Shown piece after piece: positions 34,697 to 43,993 of a DNA stretch of 64,000 bases (positions within the stretch are counted from its first letter, which is position 1; each line of letters opens with the position of its first letter). This DNA comes from Prevotella lacticifex. GTDB lineage: Bacteria > Bacteroidota > Bacteroidia > Bacteroidales > Bacteroidaceae. The translations under genes and the position numbers were made by a program. The DNA lies in NCBI RefSeq assembly GCF_019973375.1, contig NZ_BPTV01000001.1, positions 1,811,798 to 1,875,797 of the forward strand. The letters run 5' to 3'. Under the pieces are notes generated by a model. It worked only from the letters and a program-made list of their open reading frames with translations. It did not search any database and was not told the origin of the DNA.

Positions 34697-35411
34697 CGGG
34701 CTGAAGATTGTCAATGTCGAGGATTCTCAGTTGCAACGCACGCACCACAAGACGTGTGGCGTTGACGCTCATGCCGCCGTTGCCATCGGGGAACAGCTTC
34801 TGAACGAGCTCATTCTGACGCTTCTCTAAGCTCTTTACGCCAAAGGGCATACCCCGTAACGTAGTTATCTGCTCCTTGGTATAGCCCAGCGCCAGATGCC
34901 GCAGCAGCCGCTCATCATATTCGTCAATCTCATAATCGACCATCGCTTCCTGATGCAAAAGCTGCGAGTTGACACTCTGTTTGAACCGTTCCACAATCTT
35001 CTCCAAGATGGGTTGATTGAAAACGAGTTTCTTTCCGCTCATCACACTGGCCACATCACCACGTGTAAGCAGTTCGCCGCTCTTGAGACAGATGCCGTCG
35101 GCTCCTGCGTCGAGGACATCGACCCAGAGTTTCTCATTAAGAATTTCGCCGGTAAAAATAAGCACTTTTATGTCGGGATATTTCTCTTTCGTCTGTCGGC
35201 AAATCTCCACTCCCACTGTAGTAGAGCCGCCAAGGCCAAGGTCAAGGAGAACCAAGTCGGGCAGCTGCTGCTTCAGAGCCCTCCAGTAAGCCGGTTCGCT
35301 CTCGGCGGTACCGATGATTTCGGCCTCAGGAATGTCACTCTTGAATATACCCTCTGTGCCACGAAGTTCCAGAGGAACATCCTCAACGATTATCACCTTG
35401 AATTTATCCAT
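34686..35411 (-). CDS. Response regulator with LuxR-like output domain
   Basis: The protein has 241 residues from the ATG at 35411; a GTG six bases upstream is possible. The receiver domain shows the acidic pocket (IIVEDVPLE), the phosphoacceptor Asp in PDLVLLDLGLGG, and the conserved Thr and Lys in VLIFTGEI and GICLKSGELL. A helical output region follows, with an HTH-like C-terminus (ALGYTKEQITTLRGMPFGVK, then SLEKRQNELVQKLF), consistent with LuxR/NarL-type DNA binding. The large hybrid kinase gene is immediately upstream (36 bases) and is the obvious partner. Target genes are unknown; the local uronate genes are candidates. Confidence 0.85.
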   Translation of the reverse strand: MDKFKVIIVEDVPLELRGTEGIFKSDIPEAEIIGTAESEPAYWRALKQQLPDLVLLDLGLGGSTTVGVEICRQTKEKYPDIKVLIFTGEILNEKLWVDVLDAGADGICLKSGELLTRGDVASVMSGKKLVFNQPILEKIVERFKQSVNSQLLHQEAMVDYEIDEYDERLLRHLALGYTKEQITTLRGMPFGVKSLEKRQNELVQKLFPDGNGGMSVNATRLVVRALQLRILDIDNLQPDEE

Positions 35412-35447
35412 AGTCACCTATCTTTTTAAATATAATTTCGTTTCATT

Positions 35448-38400
35448 TTATTCTAAATTCTTTCCGTCCCGTATTTCAGCGGGTTGTCTACCGGCTGCTG
35501 CCAAGGTTACGACGATAAGAGTGCCGTCTGAGGTAGGCTGAGCCTCGATGCCACAGCCACGGCAGTTTGTCGACTCTCCGTTGTCACGGGCTATCTGACG
35601 GCACAAGAGGAACGGCTGATGGTCTTTGCCCGGTGTGAAAAGCTGAAGACAGTCCTCCTGACTGAGCCGTAAATTGGGCAGAAGAATACTGAAAACGGCA
35701 TAGCGCCGGTCGCGCTCAGCAACGCTGACATTTAGTTTTCCACCACTCTGCTTACGGAGAATGTCGAAAAGATACTGTATCATATCCTTGTCGCCACGCA
35801 ATATGCAGTCGGCATCACATTCCTCCCGTGGCAGGACATCCGACAACGGGAACTGCCGACAGATGAGTTTTACGCTCTCAACCTGTCGCATTGCCTGACT
35901 ACTGAGGATAGTATAAAGTTCCTTATAATACTCGGCAAGCTCACTCATCGACTGCAAGTTAGAATCCTTACCATCAACAAGTTGGCGTATGCGGGAAGGA
36001 TAGTACATCGTTTCGTGCTTCAATGTCGACAGACAATTGTCGAGAACACTATTCGATATGTACAGTCGCTGATCCTCAAACTCTGCCCTACGCCGCTCAT
36101 CATCAGCAAGTTCGATATTGGTACTGCTCACATGGTCACGCTCAGAAGCCTCGGCGAGAGCCACCTTTATTTTGTCGACGATGCCACGGAGCTCATCAGG
36201 GAAACGATCGGTGGATATCGGCCTAATCTCACGCAACTTTTCGTCGGGTGAGGAATCACGCAAGAGGATGTCGTTTATCTGCCGCACGCGCTCCAAACAG
36301 AACTGATAGTAAACTCTGTGGCGGTAGTACATAAAGTAATAAGCCGGGAAAATAGACAACAGAAGGAGCACGAGCAGAACCATAGCCACACTCTTATTGG
36401 TCTCGGAGCGCTGCATCATCCTGCAATAGCTGTCGAGAGTGGTATCGGCCGAATTCTCCTTGAAAAGCAAAGTGTACACCTTATTATTATATCTATACAG
36501 CGACCACTCATGGAGAGCCAGGGCTGCCACAGCTGTCTCGTTCCTTACGTCGAGAATAATGCTGTAGTTGGTAGGCACACTATCGTGGAACCATTTCACC
36601 TCAGCTGGAATCTTTGACGTATCACCCTTCCGCAACATCAGAATCCTACTGCCCGGATGAAGAGCGAGATAGAACTCGTTAAGGCATCGACGGCAACTGT
36701 CGGCAAAGACAAGAGTCTGACGATAGTAGCCACTGATATTGCTATAGTAAGCCGAATCAGCGTAGTTGGCGGCCCGCCGGAGGAGTCCGAGCGTGTCGGC
36801 CGTCTGAGACCTGGCTGTTGCCGTAGCCGAGACAGAAGCTTTAGCAGTCTGAGGCGCAATGCGACCATAAGCAGATGCCGTCGCAGGATGCTGTCTTACC
36901 TGCTGACGCTGAGGCACTTCGGAACTATTGTCGGCCATGGAAGCAATAGAACTTGTGAGCACGAGCAAGGCCATAACGGCTCTGACAATACCCTTTGGCA
37001 GACGGAAGAAGAAACGGCTGCCACGGCCGGGAGCACTCTCAGCCGATAGACAGCACACGCTGAAGATTGGACTTATCTTCCGATACTTATCAATGATGCC
37101 ACGGCAGTTCATCAATCCGAATCCATGACCGTTGTAAATTTTATGGTCGAAGATGCCGGAGAGCTCCTGCTCCGTCATACCCTTACCGGTATCCGACACA
37201 GACACCTCTACGAATTTATCACCTTCAGTGGCACTAACAGTCACCGTTCCTCCCTGCTGCGTGAACTTCCGCGCGTTGTCGGCTATCGTATTAACCATGA
37301 AGAGGGTTAGTATTCTGTCGGCTTTAACGCTGAGCTGGGTCGGCTGAACATCGAGACGGATGCCCTTCAACTGGAATCCCATACGCCCTTTGGCAACGAC
37401 GTCGAAAAGAGACTGTAGCGGAAAAGTCTCAATATGAAGGTTGAGCTGTCCCTGCCGCATCTGTATCCAATTGGTAAGGAACGCGTTATATTCGGTTATC
37501 TTATCGGTAAGCTCAGCTATATAGCCGTAACGGTCCTCCCGGACAGCGTCCGACTCCCTACGCGTCGAGAGCCGCTGAATCTCGTTTATCATCCTGTCGA
37601 TGAACGGGATAATACTGTTGACAAGCGAAATCTTGGCCCTCTGCTCGAGATTCCGGCGCTTGTTGTTGACGACATGGACTACATTGAGCGAGTATTCCTC
37701 GTTAATGTTCTCATATTTGTCGTCCATCTGACTCATATATGCATCGTTTCGCTTCTGCCACCGTTCAAGAGGCTCGAGGAGCGAGGCCAGAGAATTGCGC
37801 TGGTCGGATCGGCGCCGCAGACGGTGAAAGGCGAACAGCAGAAGGACTACGACGACAATCATCACCACAACAGAAAGAATCATAATGTTTAGCTGAGCCG
37901 ACGACTTAGCCAACTGGTCAGCACGCGACTCAAAATAGCGGTCCTGACGGGTCTGTTCCTGAAGGTCGAGGTAGATATTGCGGTTATAATCGCTCTGATG
38001 CTTGTCGTTGACGGCCGAGTAGACCATACTCAGCTGCTCACGGATAGAGGCTACAAGGTCAGGAGCCTGCGATATGGCCTTATTCTTCTCCAAGGCATCG
38101 TTGAGGCAAGCCAAGGCCGAATTGTAGTCGTGAATCTGCCAGTAGCAGGAGGCCAGGGTGCGATAGGCACCGGCTATCTGATACACGTCGCCGAAGGAGT
38201 TGAACAAATCCATTGAGCGGAGGGCGAGGTTTCCGGCAAGCAGACTGTCGGGCATGGCATCGATGTTGACAAACATCATCATCGGAAGGTTGTCGGCAAT
38301 GAGCTTTTTTCGCTCGTCGGCGGGCTGCAGATGCTCGCTCATAGCCTGCAGCGAGTTGGCCTCCCAGAACTTATATCCCTGACGATGGGCGATGATGTAG

Positions 38401-39125
38401 CACTGTATGAGGTTGTCGAACTCCTTCTGATTGATTTCGGCTTGGGTACCATCGGTGATTATTCCGCCAGCTCCCACATTATATAAGTAGCTGAGAAACT
38501 GCGCAGTATCCTTCTGAATATCGCCCGATGGATCAATCTTGTTCAATGCCTGCTGGCTCTCGCGCTCCAATCCCACATAATAATAATATGTCGACGTGAC
38601 AATACTGAATTCTGATGAGGCGTAAAGATAGCGGCGACGCTGACGCTCGTCGAGGGTCCCGAGTTCCTCGTCGATGCGCTGGAACCGTCTCACGGCTTTC
38701 TCGTGATAGTCGTAAAACTCTTTATTCTCCGATTTTCGCTGGCATAGGCGCATCAGCTGAACATCAGCGATGAGCAGTTCTATCTGGTTGTCGGTGACAA
38801 GCGAGACAGAGTCGAGCAGCAAAGACGCCCGCTTGTAGTTCATCTTTGCCGTATAGTAGAAAGCAAGATTATTAAGGGCCTCGGCCCGTCCGCCGTCATA
38901 ATTGCCCGATAATGCCTCAGCCCTTGCGGCATAGTGGTACACGGAGTCGAGGTTACGATAGTGAAAGTAATAAGAGGTGTCGTTCAACTTGTCAACCGCC
39001 TCACTGTCCTTTGGCTGACAGGCTGAAAAGAACAAAAGGCTCCAGAGGCACAGAAGCCAAATGGAGCCTTTCGCTATGAGTGCACTGTTATGCGCGTGCT
39101 GCCTTGATATATCCAAGAGCCTCAA
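35448..39125 (-). CDS. Large dual-module sensor histidine kinase (DUF5112/DUF5113-like)
   Basis: The frame has up to 1225 residues. The N-terminus has a lipoprotein-like signal (LWSLLFFSAC), then TPR-like helical repeats to about 400 and a membrane span at about 415-437. An HATPase domain follows with N box NTIADNARKFT (about 613), DTGKGM (about 643) and GHGFGLMNC. I see no His-Glu/Asp acceptor before it. A second half starts with a hydrophobic segment (about 718-735), an outer region and a span near 920. It then has an acceptor-like helix TLKHETMYYPSRI (His about 1037) before a degenerate ATPase-like end. The start is uncertain: no ATG exists, only TTG codons overlapping the end of eda by up to 38 bases. 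Confidence 0.8.
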   Translation of the reverse strand: MRLLDISRQHAHNSALIAKGSIWLLCLWSLLFFSACQPKDSEAVDKLNDTSYYFHYRNLDSVYHYAARAEALSGNYDGGRAEALNNLAFYYTAKMNYKRASLLLDSVSLVTDNQIELLIADVQLMRLCQRKSENKEFYDYHEKAVRRFQRIDEELGTLDERQRRRYLYASSEFSIVTSTYYYYVGLERESQQALNKIDPSGDIQKDTAQFLSYLYNVGAGGIITDGTQAEINQKEFDNLIQCYIIAHRQGYKFWEANSLQAMSEHLQPADERKKLIADNLPMMMFVNIDAMPDSLLAGNLALRSMDLFNSFGDVYQIAGAYRTLASCYWQIHDYNSALACLNDALEKNKAISQAPDLVASIREQLSMVYSAVNDKHQSDYNRNIYLDLQEQTRQDRYFESRADQLAKSSAQLNIMILSVVVMIVVVVLLLFAFHRLRRRSDQRNSLASLLEPLERWQKRNDAYMSQMDDKYENINEEYSLNVVHVVNNKRRNLEQRAKISLVNSIIPFIDRMINEIQRLSTRRESDAVREDRYGYIAELTDKITEYNAFLTNWIQMRQGQLNLHIETFPLQSLFDVVAKGRMGFQLKGIRLDVQPTQLSVKADRILTLFMVNTIADNARKFTQQGGTVTVSATEGDKFVEVSVSDTGKGMTEQELSGIFDHKIYNGHGFGLMNCRGIIDKYRKISPIFSVCCLSAESAPGRGSRFFFRLPKGIVRAVMALLVLTSSIASMADNSSEVPQRQQVRQHPATASAYGRIAPQTAKASVSATATARSQTADTLGLLRRAANYADSAYYSNISGYYRQTLVFADSCRRCLNEFYLALHPGSRILMLRKGDTSKIPAEVKWFHDSVPTNYSIILDVRNETAVAALALHEWSLYRYNNKVYTLLFKENSADTTLDSYCRMMQRSETNKSVAMVLLVLLLLSIFPAYYFMYYRHRVYYQFCLERVRQINDILLRDSSPDEKLREIRPISTDRFPDELRGIVDKIKVALAEASERDHVSSTNIELADDERRRAEFEDQRLYISNSVLDNCLSTLKHETMYYPSRIRQLVDGKDSNLQSMSELAEYYKELYTILSSQAMRQVESVKLICRQFPLSDVLPREECDADCILRGDKDMIQYLFDILRKQSGGKLNVSVAERDRRYAVFSILLPNLRLSQEDCLQLFTPGKDHQPFLLCRQIARDNGESTNCRGCGIEAQPTSDGTLIVVTLAAAGRQPAEIRDGKNLE

Positions 39126-39759
39126 CGCACTTGTCGGTTATTGCCTTCCAGTTCTTGGCGGCAATGACATCCTTCGGGAAGAGCTTAGAACCCATACCTA
39201 CGCAGAGAACACCGCTCTTGATCCACTCGGTGAGGTTTTCCTTGTCGGGCGAAACAGCACCGGTGACCATGATGTTCGACCAGCGCAGCGGCCCGAGGAT
39301 GTTCTTTACGAACGAAGGACCACCGACATTACCTGCCGGGAACACCTTTGTGACATCGCAGCCGAGAGACTGAGCGTTCGACACCTCTGTCACTGAACCA
39401 CAGCCTGGGCTGTAAGGAACGAGACGGCGGTTGCACACCGGAGCAATCTCAGGAACGAAGTTAGGACCAACGATGAAGTTGGCGCCGAGCTGGATGTACA
39501 GTGCTGCTGTAGGAGCATCGATGACAGTGCCGGCTCCGAGAATCAGCTCCGGGCACTCCTTTGCAGCCCACTTGACGAGCTCACCGAAGATTTCGTGAGC
39601 AAAGTCACCACGGTTGGTGAACTCGAAAACGCGCACACCACCTTCGTAACATGCCTTGATAACGTTCTTGCAAATGTCAATGTCGCTATTGAAGAACACA
39701 GGAACCATACCGGTCTCCTTCATTGCGGAAATAACCTGTATCTTATTGAATCTTGCCAT
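39088..39759 (-). CDS. eda: KDPG/KHG aldolase
   Basis: This 223-residue enzyme splits 2-keto-3-deoxy-6-phosphogluconate into pyruvate and glyceraldehyde 3-phosphate. The family motifs are GVRVFEFTNRGDFAHE, LGAGTVIDAPTAALY, and the Schiff-base lysine in VTKVFPAGNVGGPSF. KDG kinase lies 288 bases upstream on the same strand and supplies its substrate; altronate dehydratase, which makes KDG, is divergent nearby. The 3' end overlaps the sensor-kinase frame, suggesting translational coupling of a metabolic enzyme with a kinase gene. Confidence 0.94.
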   Translation of the reverse strand: MARFNKIQVISAMKETGMVPVFFNSDIDICKNVIKACYEGGVRVFEFTNRGDFAHEIFGELVKWAAKECPELILGAGTVIDAPTAALYIQLGANFIVGPNFVPEIAPVCNRRLVPYSPGCGSVTEVSNAQSLGCDVTKVFPAGNVGGPSFVKNILGPLRWSNIMVTGAVSPDKENLTEWIKSGVLCVGMGSKLFPKDVIAAKNWKAITDKCVEALGYIKAARA

Positions 39760-39894
39760 TTCTTATATTATATTTCTATTTCTTTATTGTTAATTGGTTT
39801 TGAACACCATTTCCTCTGTCAGGATATTTCATAATCCAATCTGATTCAAACTCCTTTTGCAACTACTTGATATTCAGGCGGTTTACTAAAGGTA

Positions 39895-39985
39895 TCATTT
39901 GGCATTCCCAAACGGCCCGTTTCAGCCTCCCAAACGGTCCATTTCGCAATGCGAAACGGTAGGTTTGGGAAGGCGATTTGATACC
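39895..39985. repeat. 22-bp palindromic repeat array, copy 3 of 4
   Basis: Units CCAAACGGCCCGTTTCAGCC, CCAAACGGTCCATTTCGC and GCGAAACGGTAGGTTTGGG follow at about 22-bp spacing. An outer near-inverted pair, GGTATCATTTGG at 39890 and GATTTGATACC at 39974, could close the array into one large stem. It sits between kdgK and eda, which face the same way, so it may be transcribed in the leader of eda. Confidence 0.8.
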
Positions 39986-40047
39986 TTTGAAAATGCTGTA
40001 ATAATTTTTCAGCATCCCGACAGCAGAAAGGCCATTACCCCGAAGGG

Positions 40048-41070
40048 TTAACGCTGCACGCGGCCTGATGCGTTACCGGCAGCCAGACTCTTGACCTCGT
40101 CCTCGTTGACGAGGTTGAAGTCGCCAGGGATAGTGTGCTTCAGGGCTGATGCTGCAACAGCGAACTCGAGAGCCTCGCCCTGATCCTTCATTGTGAGCAG
40201 ACCATGGATGAGACCGCCTGCAAACGAGTCACCACCACCGACACGGTCGATGATCGGGTTGATATCGTAGTGCTTGCTCTCGTAGAAGTCCTTACCATTA
40301 TATATAAGAGCCTTCCAGCCGTTGTATGTAGCACTGTACGACTCGCGGAGAGTAGAGACAACATACTTGAAGTCGAACTCTTTCATCATTCCCTTGAAGA
40401 TGTTGTAGTAGCCGGCAGCATCGGTGTTACCATGCTCAACGTCAGCGTCGGGCTTGAAACCGAGGCAGAGGGCAGCGTCCTCCTCGTTGCCGATGCAAAC
40501 GTCGACATACTTCATCAGCGGACGCATGATGGAGATGGCCTTCTCGGATGTCCACAGTTTCTTACGGAAGTTGAGGTCGACAGACACTGTCACGCCGTGA
40601 CGCTTAGCAGCCTCACAAGCCAGACGGGTGAGCTCTGCGGCCTTGTCGGAGATGGCGGGAGTGATGCCAGACCAGTGGAACCAGGAAGCACCTTCCATAA
40701 TCTTATCGAAGTCGAAGTCTGAAGGGTCAGCCTCAGCGATGGCACTGTGCGCACGGTCGTAGATAACCTTCGACGGACGCATGGCAGCACCGGTCTCAGC
40801 GTAGTACAGACCGACGCGCTCACCGCCACGGGCGATAAAGTCGGTCTTAACACCATAACGACGAAGAGCGTTGACGGCAATCTGACCAATCTCGTGACTC
40901 GGCAACTTGGAAACGAAGTAAGCCTCGTGACCATAGTTGGCAAGTGACACTGCAACGTTTGCCTCGCCACCACCGGGGATTATACGGAAAGAGTCTGTCT
41001 GAATGAATCGGTCGTTTCCTTCCGGAGAAAGGCGGAGCATAATCTCGCCTAATGTAACTACTTTAGCCAT
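40048..41070 (-). CDS. kdgK: 2-keto-3-deoxygluconate kinase (PfkB family)
   Basis: This 340-residue sugar kinase of the ribokinase/PfkB family has the N-terminal GGGEANVAVSLANYGHEA and the C-terminal signature DRVGGGDSFAGGLIHG with the catalytic Asp. Substrate assignment rests on context: eda is the next gene, and altronate dehydratase, which produces 2-keto-3-deoxygluconate, is divergent. It phosphorylates KDG to KDPG for cleavage by Eda. A -7 element at 41170-41177 reads toward it. Confidence 0.9.
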   Translation of the reverse strand: MAKVVTLGEIMLRLSPEGNDRFIQTDSFRIIPGGGEANVAVSLANYGHEAYFVSKLPSHEIGQIAVNALRRYGVKTDFIARGGERVGLYYAETGAAMRPSKVIYDRAHSAIAEADPSDFDFDKIMEGASWFHWSGITPAISDKAAELTRLACEAAKRHGVTVSVDLNFRKKLWTSEKAISIMRPLMKYVDVCIGNEEDAALCLGFKPDADVEHGNTDAAGYYNIFKGMMKEFDFKYVVSTLRESYSATYNGWKALIYNGKDFYESKHYDINPIIDRVGGGDSFAGGLIHGLLTMKDQGEALEFAVAASALKHTIPGDFNLVNEDEVKSLAAGNASGRVQR

Positions 41071-41169
41071 TTTTTGTTTGTTTGATAAAATTAGTTTGTT
41101 ATTCTTTTATATTTGTACTTTGCTTTTGGTTGTACCGTTTCTTGAGCTATTATTGTTCATTCCGATGCG

Positions 41170-41279
41170 CAAAGTTAGCCATTTTTTCTATATCAGAAAA
41201 ATAAAAAGCAATTTTTTTATGTTTCACACAAAAATATCGGCTGTGCATTCACACAATCCAACTTTTATTACTACTTTTG
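41170..41279. promoter_or_regulatory. Divergent promoter region of kdgK and the LacI-type regulator
   Basis: Minus-strand TAACTTTG at 41177-41170 faces kdgK, and plus-strand TACTTTTG at 41272-41279 faces the regulator. Between them lie AT-rich sequence and TGTGCATTCACACA (41242-41255), a partly palindromic TGTG...CACA element that could be an operator for the LacI-type protein. Confidence 0.55.
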
Positions 41280-41336
41280 CATCCAAAACTGCAAAAGACT
41301 ATTTTACTTAAGAACAAAGACAAACAAAAATTAGGA

Positions 41337-42413
41337 ATGAAGGAGAAAATAAGAATTAAAGACATAGCTGAGAAGGCTGGAGTCTCTGTTGGAACCGTTG
41401 ACAGGGTTATCCACAATCGTCCCAACGTCTCGAAACCGGCAAGGGAGAAGGTGGAGAAAGCCCTCAAGGAGATGAACTATCAGCCCAACGTCTACGCCAG
41501 CGCGCTGGCTTACAATAAGTCGTACAGCTTCTACGTTATCATTCCAAAACACGGACGAGAGGCCTACTGGGAGGAAATTGAATATGGAGCCATGAAAGCC
41601 AACGAACAACGACGCGACTTCTCCATCGACGTGAAAATACTGTTCTATGAGCGGTTCAGCGACGAGTCGTTCACAACAGTTGCCGACCAGTGCATAAGTC
41701 AGAGCCCTTCAGGGGTAGTGCTCGTACCATCGACACTGGAATGCACAAAGGCCTTCACCGACAAACTGCACGATCTCAATATTCCGTTTATTCTCCTCGA
41801 CTCTTATATGCCTGACCTCAAGCCGCTGTCGTTCTACGGCCAGGACTCATTCCAGAGCGGATATTTCGCTGCAAAGATGCTCATGCTCATCGCCCGCGAC
41901 GAAAAGAGAATAATGCTGATGAAGCAAACCAACAACGGTGTCGTAGCCAGTAAGCAGCAGGCTAACCGTGAGGTAGGTTTCAGGCACTACATGAGAGATC
42001 ATTTCCCGGCAGTGGAAATAGTGGAGCTCGACCTTAAACGCGATGACGAAGAAAACAGAAACCCAAGACGTTACGACGACACATTGGAGGAATTCTTCAC
42101 CAACAACCCCGACATTCACCACTGTATAACCCTAACGTCAAGGGCATACATCGTCGGCGACTTTCTGCTCAGGACCAATCGGAGGAACGTTCAGATAATG
42201 GGGTACGATGTGGTCGACAAGAACCGCAACGACATAAAGGAGGGGTCAATCTCGTTCCTTATAGCCCAACACGCATTCCAGCAGGGATTCTCATGCATCG
42301 ACACGCTTTTCCGGGCTGTCGTGCTGAAGAAAAAAGTGGAGCCGGTCAACTACATGCCAATCGAACTGCTGTCGAAGGAGAACATCGACTTCTATCAGCG
42401 GCTGCACGTCTAA
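41337..42413 (+). CDS. LacI-family transcriptional regulator
   Basis: The protein has 358 residues from the ATG at 41337. An upstream in-frame TTG at 41277 lies inside the -7 element and is rejected. The LacI HTH is complete: IRIKDIAEKAGVSVGTVDRV, IHNRPNVSKPAREKVEKAL with the hinge NYQPNVYAS. A periplasmic-binding-type effector domain follows (SPSGVVLVPSTLECTKAF and FYGQDSFQSGYFAAKMLML). By position it probably controls the divergent kdgK-eda genes and the following uxaA and antiporter genes, sensing a uronate or KDG intermediate. This is inference from location only. Confidence 0.9.
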   Translation: MKEKIRIKDIAEKAGVSVGTVDRVIHNRPNVSKPAREKVEKALKEMNYQPNVYASALAYNKSYSFYVIIPKHGREAYWEEIEYGAMKANEQRRDFSIDVKILFYERFSDESFTTVADQCISQSPSGVVLVPSTLECTKAFTDKLHDLNIPFILLDSYMPDLKPLSFYGQDSFQSGYFAAKMLMLIARDEKRIMLMKQTNNGVVASKQQANREVGFRHYMRDHFPAVEIVELDLKRDDEENRNPRRYDDTLEEFFTNNPDIHHCITLTSRAYIVGDFLLRTNRRNVQIMGYDVVDKNRNDIKEGSISFLIAQHAFQQGFSCIDTLFRAVVLKKKVEPVNYMPIELLSKENIDFYQRLHV

Positions 42414-42451
42414 CAGAATAACCAATACAAAAACAAACTCAATAATTGAAC

Positions 42452-43948
42452 ATGGAACTATCTTCTTTTATCAAAATCAACCCGGCCGACTCTGTGGTAG
42501 TCTGCCTGCGCCCATTCAAGAAAGGCGAGACTATCAATGTCGACGGAAAAGAAATTGAAGTGAAACAGGACACTCCCGCCGGACACAAAGTGCTCATCAA
42601 GGACACTGCCGAAGGCGGGAACGTGATTAAATACGGCTACCCTATTGGCCACGCACGGGAGAATCTTACTGCCGGACAGTGGGTTAACGAGAACAATCTC
42701 AAGACGAATCTCGCGGGAACGCTATCCTATGAATATCATCCTGTGGACGCTAAACTCGATATTCCGGTAGAGAACAGAACGTTCAAGGGATACGTTAGAA
42801 AGAACGGCGAGGTGGGTACACGCAACGAAATATGGATTGTGCCTACCGTAGGATGCGTCAATGGCATTGGCGAACAGCTCGCCAAACGTCTCACAGAGGA
42901 GACTCATCTCGAGGGTATCGACGCTGTTCACTGCTGGCACCATAACTACGGTTGCTCACAACTCGATGCCGACCACGAGAATACACGCAAGGTGCTCCGC
43001 GATATCTGTCTGCATCCAAACGCAGGAGCGGTGCTTGTGCTGTCGCTCGGATGTGAGAACAACCAGCCGGAAGCATTCATGGAGCTGCTTGGCGACTACG
43101 ATAAGAGCCGCATAAAACTTCTTATAACTCAGAAAGTTAAAGGCGATGAATTAGAGGAAGGCATGAATATTCTGCGCCAGCTCTACGCTCTCGCTAAAGA
43201 GGACCGCCGCGAGGATGTGCCGGTAAGCAAATTGCGCATCGGACTGAAGTGCGGAGGAAGCGACGGCTTCAGCGGTATCACAGCTAATCCGCTCGTCGGT
43301 GAGCTCAGCGACTGGCTCGTGGCTCAGGGTGGAACATCGGTGCTGACAGAGGTACCTGAGATGTTCGGTGCTGAGACAATACTCATGAACCGGTGCAAGA
43401 CAAAGAAGCTCTTCGACCAGACGGTATCGATGATAAACAACTTTAAGGAGTACTTCCTCAGTCATGGAGAGCCCGTGGGCGAGAATCCGTCACCGGGCAA
43501 TAAAGCTGGAGGAATCTCCACACTCGAGGATAAGGCCCTCGGATGCACGCAGAAGTGTGGCAAAGGCCCTGTCAGCGGGGTAATGGAGTACGGCGAGAGA
43601 ATCCAGAACGACGGTCTGAACCTCCTCTCGGCACCAGGCAACGACCTCGTGGCCGCAACGGCATTGGCTGCCGCAGGATGCCAGATTATCACGTTCACAA
43701 CCGGACGTGGCACGCCCTTCGGCACATTCGTTCCGACGATGAAGATTTCAACGAACAACGATCTGGCGGAGCGGAAGCCAAACTGGATTGATTTTAACGC
43801 CGGACAACTGCTCAACGGCAAGGACATGGTAAGTGTGCGCAACGCTTTCATCGATAAGGTTATTGCCGTGGCCAGCGGTGAAAAGGCAAGAAACGAGATT
43901 AACGGATACAGTGAAATAGCAATCTTCAAGAACGGAGTCACACTCTAA
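42452..43948 (+). CDS. uxaA: Altronate dehydratase
   Basis: The protein has 498 residues from the ATG at 42452; a TTG six bases upstream is unlikely. The N-terminal SAF-like domain (PFKKGETINVDGKEIEVKQD) and the large dehydratase domain (VGTRNEIWIVPTVGCVNGIG, KCGGSDGFSGITANPLVGEL and ITFTTGRGTPFGTFVPTMKI) are intact and of full length. UxaA removes water from D-altronate to give 2-keto-3-deoxygluconate in galacturonate breakdown. Its product feeds the divergent kdgK and eda genes. Tagaturonate reductase and uronate isomerase are not in the window. Confidence 0.94.
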   Translation: MELSSFIKINPADSVVVCLRPFKKGETINVDGKEIEVKQDTPAGHKVLIKDTAEGGNVIKYGYPIGHARENLTAGQWVNENNLKTNLAGTLSYEYHPVDAKLDIPVENRTFKGYVRKNGEVGTRNEIWIVPTVGCVNGIGEQLAKRLTEETHLEGIDAVHCWHHNYGCSQLDADHENTRKVLRDICLHPNAGAVLVLSLGCENNQPEAFMELLGDYDKSRIKLLITQKVKGDELEEGMNILRQLYALAKEDRREDVPVSKLRIGLKCGGSDGFSGITANPLVGELSDWLVAQGGTSVLTEVPEMFGAETILMNRCKTKKLFDQTVSMINNFKEYFLSHGEPVGENPSPGNKAGGISTLEDKALGCTQKCGKGPVSGVMEYGERIQNDGLNLLSAPGNDLVAATALAAAGCQIITFTTGRGTPFGTFVPTMKISTNNDLAERKPNWIDFNAGQLLNGKDMVSVRNAFIDKVIAVASGEKARNEINGYSEIAIFKNGVTL

Positions 43949-43993
43949 CCATTAGACTGCAATCAGCTGTATTCCAAACATTTAAATAGGAAT

